NCBI GenBank assembly: GCA_021734075.1
Contig: JAIPJW010000001.1
Location: 1 to 64,000 of the forward strand
DNA length: 64,000 bases
Reading direction: 5' to 3'
Origin: Cephaloticoccus sp.
GTDB taxonomy: Bacteria > Verrucomicrobiota > Verrucomicrobiia > Opitutales > Opitutaceae
Part shown: positions 21,757-28,486 of the stretch, piece after piece
Position numbering within the stretch: position 1 is the stretch's first letter
Layout of the letters: each line of letters starts with the position of its first letter
Translations under genes and position numbers: made by a program
Notes under the pieces: generated by a model
The model's input: only the letters and a program-made list of their open reading frames with translations
The model's database searches: none
What the model was told of the DNA's origin: nothing

Positions 21757-21784
21757 TAACGGGCCGCGCAGGCGACCCGTTAAC
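21755..21784. repeat. Inverted repeat GTTAACGGG-N12-CCCGTTAAC downstream of gltB copy 2
   Basis: Perfect 9-bp arms 21755-21763 and 21776-21784. Confidence 0.6.
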
Positions 21785-21944
21785 TGCCGGGTTGGTGATG
21801 GCTTGCCCCGGCCGGGCAGGTTCTCTTGCGAGGAGTCCACCGGTGCTGCCGGATCGTGTGGTTCCCTCGAGACGGTCTGTCTGCCGCGTTTCCCGGGATT
21901 TTGGGTTGTCGGCGGTCGTGGTTCGCGGCCAGATAAGAACAGAC

Positions 21945-22406
21945 ATGCCATCCAAACCCATCCCAGGATCCACGGGCGAGGTGCTCACTTGCCTGCCGTC
22001 GCCATACCTGCCGCACGCCGGCACCGGTCTGCTCTACCTGCCGCGGTTTATCGCCAAGTGCAAGTATGTGCGGGAGCACGGAGCCCTGCCCGCCAGCTAT
22101 GCGAAGAATTACAAGCGCGGATTGGACCGGTTTCTTTGCCTGCACCTCGGGGTCGATCCCGCGGCGGTCGAAAAGATTGTGCACGAAGCGACCGATGACG
22201 CGGAAATTGACCGGAAACTGCTGGAGCTCTTTCCCGCCGAGGTCCGCGCCATCAAGTGGAATCGTGAATTGGTGCAGAAGGGCATGACCGCGGCCGGGCG
22301 CGAGTTTCTGGGCGAGGCGCTGACGGCGATGGGTTGTGCTGATCGTGCCGACGAGATCAAGAGTGTGCCCGACCTGATTGATTTTGATGAGGGCCGCATC
22401 GATTGA
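21945..22406 (+). CDS. DUF5069-like domain protein
   Basis: TGLLYLPRFIAKCKYVREHGALPASYAKNYKRGLDRFLCLHLGVDPAAVEKIV...LIDFDEGRID pattern, shared in outline with the second DUF5069-like protein at 42327. Confidence 0.7.
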   Translation: MPSKPIPGSTGEVLTCLPSPYLPHAGTGLLYLPRFIAKCKYVREHGALPASYAKNYKRGLDRFLCLHLGVDPAAVEKIVHEATDDAEIDRKLLELFPAEVRAIKWNRELVQKGMTAAGREFLGEALTAMGCADRADEIKSVPDLIDFDEGRID

Positions 22407-22422
22407 CCTGCGGCAGGTGCGC

Positions 22423-22456
22423 AAAAAAAAGAGCCGCCCCCGTGAGGGAGCGGCTC
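22423..22456 (-). terminator. Rho-independent terminator of the small K/A-rich gene
   Basis: On the minus strand GAGCCGCTCCC-TCAC-GGGGGCGGCTC followed by TTTTTTTT. Confidence 0.88.
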
Positions 22457-22482
22457 ATGTGCTTTAGCGCTAGGGAAGAATA

Positions 22483-22578
22483 TTATTTCTTCTTAGCGGC
22501 CGGCTTCTTTTTAGCTACAGCCTTTTTGGCTGCGGGCTTCTTAGCTGCGGTCTTTTTCTTAGCTGCTTTTTTTGCCAT
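22483..22578 (-). CDS. Small Lys/Ala/Pro-rich histone-H1-tail-like protein (31 aa)
   Basis: Translated by hand: MAKKAAKKKTAAKKPAAKKAVAKKKPAAKKK*; followed by a strong terminator. Below the length cutoff of the ORF track. Confidence 0.75.
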   Translation of the reverse strand: MAKKAAKKKTAAKKPAAKKAVAKKKPAAKKK

Positions 22579-22617
22579 GTGCGGTTGCTCCTATTTAGGG
22601 CTTTAGTTGATGTGACT

Positions 22618-22636
22618 CACCACGACTAAGGGGCGT
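22618..22636 (+). repeat. TAAGGGGC-loop repeat copy 2 (CACCACGACTAAGGGGCGT)
   Basis: Near-identical to 21738-21756; 6-bp stem CACGAC/GTCGTG around loop TAAGGGGC. Confidence 0.6.
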
Positions 22637-22776
22637 CGTGCGCAAGTTACATTTTGGTAACTCAACAATCTGTGCGCTTCGCGCAACACAAATGCGCGGG
22701 TTTTTTTTGGTCGGCTGATTTGTGGGCGCGACTTTTGGAACGTGATTTTTTTTATTCTAGCGCGTTGGTCACGCGC

Positions 22777-23862
22777 TCAAGCCAACCCGACGGACTTCGT
22801 TGCGGGTTGATTTGTTTGCGCAATGACTTCGCGCAACGTCGCCAGATTTTGTTGCACGAGCGCGCCCATCGATTCGCAACGCAGGAATTCACTGCGGCTG
22901 AAATGTTCGGCGAGTGCCTGCCGCAAGGTGTGCACTTTATCCGGTGGCGCGATGGGATCGGCCGCCATCTCTTCCAACAGCGAGCCGAGGCGCACCTTGG
23001 CCAGATCGGCGCGATGAATGATGAGCGTTTGCTCCTCGCGTTGGTATTGCAGCGCGGTTTGGGCGTGCAAATGTTTGTTGCAATAGGCCACCAGCGGATA
23101 GTTCTCCTTGAAAAACTGCGGCCGGTAGAAGTTTTTGCGGCTGTTGTAGGATTGCTGGTCGAAATCCATCGCGCGGATGCGCACCTGGGCCTCTTCAAAG
23201 TCGGGCGTGATCACGACCACGAAGTTGTAGGAACGCATGTCGCCCAACAGGCGCACAAAACACCGCTCGTTGAACTTGACCAGCTCCTTGGCCACGCGCA
23301 CCGGTCGCAATTCCGGGGATTTGAGCCAGTGATCGATGAAAATATCACCGGGGATGCCCGCGATGTGCTCCTCGATCAGGGTATTGCCATTCGTCAGGTA
23401 GTTCAGACGGTTGGGCGACAGCAAATGCTCGAGTTCCAGACCATAGACGCGCGACGCATCAGCCCTTTTCAGATAAAAATAGTCCTGATTGTCGTTGTAG
23501 GCGTTGACCACCCGGATCCGGAAGGGCATCGAGTTCCCGAAACCGCAGTAATCCACCCGGTCAACGTAGAGGTGCTGGACGATACTGAAGTCCCCGTCGA
23601 CTTTGAGCAGGGCATAGATGCGCTTCAGGCCCTCATATAGATCCCGGGTTTCATCCGAACGATAAATGACCGTGTCCCACAAGGTGGGTTTGCCGTCCGG
23701 CCCGTCCAGTGGGATCACTTCATGAAAATCCCGCAGGCGATCATAGGTTACAGGCAATGGCCGCTCGCGTTTGTAGCGCAAAAGGTAGTTCCGCAGACCG
23801 TCGTGAATCGGTATGCTGGGCTTTCGGGGGGTGACCATCGTGTTCCCATCGTCCGCGTCCAT
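22777..23862 (-). CDS. Conserved hypothetical protein
   Basis: Long ORF with good protein character (LLKVDGDFSIVQHLYVDRVDYCGFGNSMPFRIRVVNAYNDNQDYFYLKRADASRVYGLELEHLLSP). Start set to internal Met at 23862 or 23838 to avoid overlap with the Gfo/Idh stop. Confidence 0.75.
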   Translation of the reverse strand: MDADDGNTMVTPRKPSIPIHDGLRNYLLRYKRERPLPVTYDRLRDFHEVIPLDGPDGKPTLWDTVIYRSDETRDLYEGLKRIYALLKVDGDFSIVQHLYVDRVDYCGFGNSMPFRIRVVNAYNDNQDYFYLKRADASRVYGLELEHLLSPNRLNYLTNGNTLIEEHIAGIPGDIFIDHWLKSPELRPVRVAKELVKFNERCFVRLLGDMRSYNFVVVITPDFEEAQVRIRAMDFDQQSYNSRKNFYRPQFFKENYPLVAYCNKHLHAQTALQYQREEQTLIIHRADLAKVRLGSLLEEMAADPIAPPDKVHTLRQALAEHFSRSEFLRCESMGALVQQNLATLREVIAQTNQPATKSVGLA

Positions 23863-23912
23863 GGCAGCAAGTTGGTGGTGGGGGCGGGTGGTGGCAACAA
23901 CTCCCGTTCGCG

Positions 23913-25103
23913 TCAGGCTCCCCCCTGGGCAAACCAGCGCACGAGGGCGGGTTGGGGTGCGGGCACGTGCTGCACCTTGCCGCCGGCCCGCAATGAATCG
24001 GTCGCGGCACAACCTGCGGCAATGCTTTCACGGGCGGCCAGTGGTGAGGTGGCGGTGTGCCCGCCATGACGCGCGTAGTGCAGAAACTCGGCGAGGATTT
24101 TTGGGTCTGCTCCACCATGTGAACCCTTTTCCATCGGTATCTTGTAGTTCCGGTCGCCCTTCGCCTGGTAGTTGGACCGGTGGTGCCAGAGTTTGAGGTG
24201 CGTGCCGGGTTCCCCATTGCCGAAATTTTCCAGGCGTCCTTCCGTGCCGATGAAGGTGTAGTTGCGCCAGTAATCGGGAGTGTAATGGCACTGCGCGTAG
24301 GTGGCGAAGACCCCGTTATCGAGCTGCATCTGCATGGAACTGAGATCCTCGACGTCAATGCGGTGGTTGAGTCCGCGCAAAGTGGCCGGCGGGTATTCGT
24401 CGAATTTTACCCCCTGCAGGTTGATGTGGCGCGGACCCTTGACCGGTGGCTTGCGGCCCGGGAGATCGCCATAGAGCGTGAGTGCGCCCAATGCGTTGAC
24501 CACGCGACTGTAGCCGCCGCACAGCCAATGGATGACATCGATGTCGTGGGCGGCTTTTTGCAGCAGCAGGCTGGTGGTGTAGCGGCGTTCCGCATGCCAG
24601 TCCCGAAAATAGAAGTCACCGCCATGGCCGACGAAGTGCCGGCACCAGCAGGCTTTGACCTCCCCGATGGCCCCGGCGTCGATCAGCTCCTTCATTTTCT
24701 TCACAAAGGCCATGTGCCGCATGTTGTGGCCAACGTAGAGTCGGGCCCGATGCCTTTTCGCCGTGGCCAGAATCCGATCACATGCCGCCGTGGTCAGGGC
24801 CATGGGTTTTTCCAGGTAGATGGCCAAACCGTGCTGGAGTGCCGCGATCGCCTGGTCTTCGTGCAGAAAATCCGGGGTGCCGATGATGACGGCGTCCAAC
24901 GGACGGTTGAGCAACGCTTCGATGTCGTGCGTGGTAAACACGTCACGGCCAAATTCCGTGCGATTGCGGGCCAGGGTGCCGGGATTGATGTCGCAACAGG
25001 CCACGACCCGCGCGCCTTTGCCGGGATTATGGGCAATGCGGGCCAAATGCCCGCCCCGTCCGCCAGAGCCGATGACCCCGAGTTGGAGATCGTTGTTTTT
25101 CAT
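23913..25103 (-). CDS. Gfo/Idh/MocA family oxidoreductase
   Basis: LGVIGSGGRGGHLARIA, VVACCDINPG, DAVIIGTPDFLHEDQAIAALQHGLAIYLEKPMALT. Confidence 0.94.
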   Translation of the reverse strand: MKNNDLQLGVIGSGGRGGHLARIAHNPGKGARVVACCDINPGTLARNRTEFGRDVFTTHDIEALLNRPLDAVIIGTPDFLHEDQAIAALQHGLAIYLEKPMALTTAACDRILATAKRHRARLYVGHNMRHMAFVKKMKELIDAGAIGEVKACWCRHFVGHGGDFYFRDWHAERRYTTSLLLQKAAHDIDVIHWLCGGYSRVVNALGALTLYGDLPGRKPPVKGPRHINLQGVKFDEYPPATLRGLNHRIDVEDLSSMQMQLDNGVFATYAQCHYTPDYWRNYTFIGTEGRLENFGNGEPGTHLKLWHHRSNYQAKGDRNYKIPMEKGSHGGADPKILAEFLHYARHGGHTATSPLAARESIAAGCAATDSLRAGGKVQHVPAPQPALVRWFAQGGA

Positions 25104-25126
25104 GAGATGAAGTGAGAGGAAAAAGT

Positions 25127-25975
25127 TCAGGCGTCGGTCGGTCGGTGTTGGCGGCGGTAATCAAGCGGACGGAGGCCACGCGAATGCACTGCGAAAGCAG
25201 CGTAAAAGGGGGCCACTGACGAAAAGCCGCTCTCCATCGCCACGTCGAGCACCTTCATGTCGGTTGTGATCAACAACCGTTGGGCATGCGATACTCGCAA
25301 CCGGGTCAGGTATTCCCAGATGCTCGTGCCACACTGCTTTTTGAAAACGCGCATCAGGTATTTGGCATGCAGGTGCGCATGGTCGGCGATGGTTTGCACG
25401 GTGAGCGGTTCGCGGTAGTTGCGGGCGATGAAACGGGTCACCCCGGACATCTGCCCCACGCCATCCTGGGCTCCGGCTTCCCGCGGCCGGGAGGGATGGG
25501 CTTCCATCAAAGCCAGACGATGGAACCGGGCTTCCATCTCCAGCAGCATTACCCTGCGGCGGGCCGGACTCCGGCTGGTGGCATCGTCAAGCCAGCGGAC
25601 CAAGGTCTGGCGGTCGGACGGATCAACCGGCGAACTGACAATTTCACCGGCCAGCAATCGCTCAGCAAGGGTGTGGGGGAGTTGCCATTGTAAAAACCAA
25701 GCCAATGGCAGGGTGATCCAGATCCCTTCACCTACAATGCCCGGTGTGATCGTCTGGTGGGGCATGCCTCCCCAAAGTGCCGTGAAACGTCCCGCCTCCA
25801 CCGGAACAATGGAGCCGCCGTGCAGGTAGGAAAAGCCGCCGTTGAACAGATAGTTTACCTCGATGTCGGGATGGGTGTGCGGTTGCGACATCATGCCCGG
25901 GGAACATTGCTGCCAAATCCGAAAACCCATCTCCTCCTCATGTCTGGTTTCGTGGGGGACTGAGGTTCGAGCCAT
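25127..25975 (-). CDS. AraC family transcriptional regulator (cupin-like N-terminus)
   Basis: HPDIEVNYLFNGGFSYLHGG; IADHAHLHAKYLMRVFKKQCGTSIWEYLTRLRVSHAQRLL. Confidence 0.93.
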   Translation of the reverse strand: MARTSVPHETRHEEEMGFRIWQQCSPGMMSQPHTHPDIEVNYLFNGGFSYLHGGSIVPVEAGRFTALWGGMPHQTITPGIVGEGIWITLPLAWFLQWQLPHTLAERLLAGEIVSSPVDPSDRQTLVRWLDDATSRSPARRRVMLLEMEARFHRLALMEAHPSRPREAGAQDGVGQMSGVTRFIARNYREPLTVQTIADHAHLHAKYLMRVFKKQCGTSIWEYLTRLRVSHAQRLLITTDMKVLDVAMESGFSSVAPFYAAFAVHSRGLRPLDYRRQHRPTDA

Positions 25976-26047
25976 GGTTACTATTAAAGAGATGATTTGG
26001 ATTAAACGGAAAGAATGTTTTGAATAGTTCTGCTAATTTAGTCCGTC

Positions 26048-26959
26048 ATGGAACAACGCTTTCACCAACACCTCCCGCCCCCGCCGATCGTCAACGTGCC
26101 CGAAGCCCGGGTGCCAACTGATCTGGACGAATACCTTTTTGATCTCAACGGCTTTGTCATTCTGCGTGGTGTCCTGTCGCCCGAGGAAGTCGCCGACGCC
26201 AATGCCCGCATCGATACGATCCCGCGTTCCCTGCCGCGCAAGGGCTGGCATGGATGGGTGCAACGTGAAGATCACCCCGAACATCGCGGCATCAGCTACC
26301 AGCAGGTATACGAATTGGGCGGCACCTTGGAGCGAATGATCGATCACCCGAATTACATCAACTACGTGCTGCGTTTCATCGGCGGGCACGACACTTTCGA
26401 TTACCACCACGGTCCGGCCTTCATTGACGAGAATTTCTACACCATCCGGGGACCCGGTGAGGCCATCCCCTTGCATGCCGGGGGACATGACCGGGCCAAA
26501 CGCATGTCCTTTGGTTACCACAACGGCCGGTTTCAGTGCAACCAGATCAATGTGCTCATCGCCTTCACCGACATCGGACCCGGCGACGGAGCAACAATGG
26601 TGATTCCCGGTTCCCACAAATCCAACATTGCCCATCCGGAATTCAGCCGCCCCAAACGCGTGGAAGAATGGGGGGATGGTGGCGGCGGTTCGGTCGATGG
26701 CATCGCCGGGGCGATGGAAGTCCACATGTCGGCGGGTGATGCAATCGTGTTTGTGGACGCGACCTGTCATGGTTCGGCCAAGCGGGTGAATCCCGGTGAG
26801 CGCAAGATCGCAGTATACCGTTATGGTTCCTCCTGGAACCGCACGCGTTGGGGCTATCACGCCTCACCGGAATTACTCGCGCGCGCCAATCCTGTTGCCC
26901 GCAAGCTGGTGCACCCCCAGGAATACATCCGCCCACCCGGCACCGACCCCCGCTGGTAA
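26048..26959 (+). CDS. Phytanoyl-CoA dioxygenase family protein
   Basis: NGFVILRGVLSPEEVADANARID, DIGPGDGATMVIPGSHKSNI, DATCHGSAKRVNPGERKIAVYRYG. Confidence 0.9.
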   Translation: MEQRFHQHLPPPPIVNVPEARVPTDLDEYLFDLNGFVILRGVLSPEEVADANARIDTIPRSLPRKGWHGWVQREDHPEHRGISYQQVYELGGTLERMIDHPNYINYVLRFIGGHDTFDYHHGPAFIDENFYTIRGPGEAIPLHAGGHDRAKRMSFGYHNGRFQCNQINVLIAFTDIGPGDGATMVIPGSHKSNIAHPEFSRPKRVEEWGDGGGGSVDGIAGAMEVHMSAGDAIVFVDATCHGSAKRVNPGERKIAVYRYGSSWNRTRWGYHASPELLARANPVARKLVHPQEYIRPPGTDPRW

Positions 26960-26965
26960 TTCTAG

Positions 26966-26991
26966 GGCGGGGTCGCTGACCCCGCCATTTT
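26966..26991 (+). terminator. Hairpin terminator between convergent genes
   Basis: GGCGGGGTC-GCT-GACCCCGCC followed by ATTTTG. Confidence 0.7.
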
Positions 26992-26997
26992 GTTGGG

Positions 26998-27885
26998 CTA
27001 TCCCGCGAGCAAACGATTGCACAGCTCGAGCAATCGCGCGCGCAACGGTTCGCTGCGGGCGGCAAAACCTCGTTGGTAGAGCTCGTATGCAGTGCGCCCT
27101 GCCTCGGTTTCCACCGGGATGGGTGCGAAACCAAGCGCGCTCAGATCATAGGGGCTGGCTCGCATGTCCACCTCCCGGATGTCCCGGGCCAGTTCGAAGC
27201 AATCGGCTACGAGTTCGCTGGGGGTGAAGGGCGCGAGTTTGAAAGCCCACTTGTAGAGATCCATGTTGGCATGAAGGCAACCCCGCTGTTCATTTTGCAG
27301 CACGGTCGTCCGTTCGGGCTGCAATTTATTGAGGGGCCGGGCCGGGCCGGTGAAAAACCGGAACGCATCGAAATGGGAGCAGCGCAGCGGAGTGGCTTCC
27401 ACGATGCGGGCGAGTTCATCCGGAGGAAACCGCAACGGGCAGGTGTTGTGGCGAATCTCGTCCGGCGTTTGTCGGTAAACCATCGCCCATTCATGCAGGC
27501 CAAAGCAGCCGAAGAAAGCGGGGCGCTCCCTCGTGGTGCGCAACAGCTCCTGCAACCAAACGAGAAAATTCCGCCGCGGCGGCGGCAGAGCTGCCACGTC
27601 GAGCATCACCCCGGCGGTGGACTCCTTATATTCGGACCAACGCAGATACTCCCGCGCACGTTCGCCCGCCAGGCTGACATCCGGTCCGGGATGCCAACGG
27701 CGCAGCCAGGCGGCGCGATAAGCATAGTAGTCGAAGAGAAAATCATAGACCGGATGCTTCTCGCCCCGAGCCGCCCGGGCCTGATGGGGATCAGTCCAAG
27801 CGCGCACTCGCCTCTCGTGCGCCTGTTGCCGCTCGAGCCAGTCAGGCTCGGTGAGCAGAGTGAATATGGGTGCAACAACGGACAT
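26998..27885 (-). CDS. Conserved protein of the family often labelled '3-methyladenine DNA glycosylase' (label uncertain)
   Basis: HPVYDFLFDYYAYRAAWLRRWHPG, CFGLHEWAMVYR, CPLRFP, HFDAFRFFTGPARPLN family pattern. Confidence 0.65.
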   Translation of the reverse strand: MSVVAPIFTLLTEPDWLERQQAHERRVRAWTDPHQARAARGEKHPVYDFLFDYYAYRAAWLRRWHPGPDVSLAGERAREYLRWSEYKESTAGVMLDVAALPPPRRNFLVWLQELLRTTRERPAFFGCFGLHEWAMVYRQTPDEIRHNTCPLRFPPDELARIVEATPLRCSHFDAFRFFTGPARPLNKLQPERTTVLQNEQRGCLHANMDLYKWAFKLAPFTPSELVADCFELARDIREVDMRASPYDLSALGFAPIPVETEAGRTAYELYQRGFAARSEPLRARLLELCNRLLAG

Positions 27886-27976
27886 GGGAGGGCCCGAATG
27901 GTGAGCAAAAGGGTGAAAACGTCAAAGCGACTGACAAAGGGATTTACCCCAATGCAGCTCAATGCCACCAAGGGAT

Positions 27977-28486
27977 ATGACTCCCAAACGCATCCAAATC
28001 ACGGGAGCTTCCGGATCGGGCACGACGACCTTAGGACTGGCTTTGAGCCAACTACTGGGGTGGAAGCAGATAGATGCTGATGATTACTATTGGTTGCCCA
28101 CGACACCACCTTTTCAGGAAAAACGCGATAGCACGGAGCGACTTAAATGGATTATGAAGGATTTACAATCCGAGCAAGGAGCCATCGCTACGGGTTCTGT
28201 GATCGGGTGGGGTCGGGAGTTGGAGGACGCATTCGATCTGATCGTTTATCTTCATATCCCAGCCGAGATCAGATTGCAGCGGCTAAAAGACCGCGAAATC
28301 GAGCGTCATGGTGAGATCAACCCAGAGTTCATCGAATGGGCTTCACGCTTTGATGAAGGCGACCTGACGGTGCGTAGTCGCCAACTCATTGAAAAATGGA
28401 TGGGTGAACGGCAGGCGCAAATCCTGCGGCTGGAAGGTGATCTGTCGGTGGAGGAAAGAGTCGCGGTGGTGTTGGCTCAACTGTAG
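27977..28486 (+). CDS. P-loop adenylate-kinase-like / AAA family ATPase
   Basis: RIQITGASGSGTTTLGLALSQLLGWKQIDADDYYW; Walker A GASGSGTT. Confidence 0.85.
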   Translation: MTPKRIQITGASGSGTTTLGLALSQLLGWKQIDADDYYWLPTTPPFQEKRDSTERLKWIMKDLQSEQGAIATGSVIGWGRELEDAFDLIVYLHIPAEIRLQRLKDREIERHGEINPEFIEWASRFDEGDLTVRSRQLIEKWMGERQAQILRLEGDLSVEERVAVVLAQL

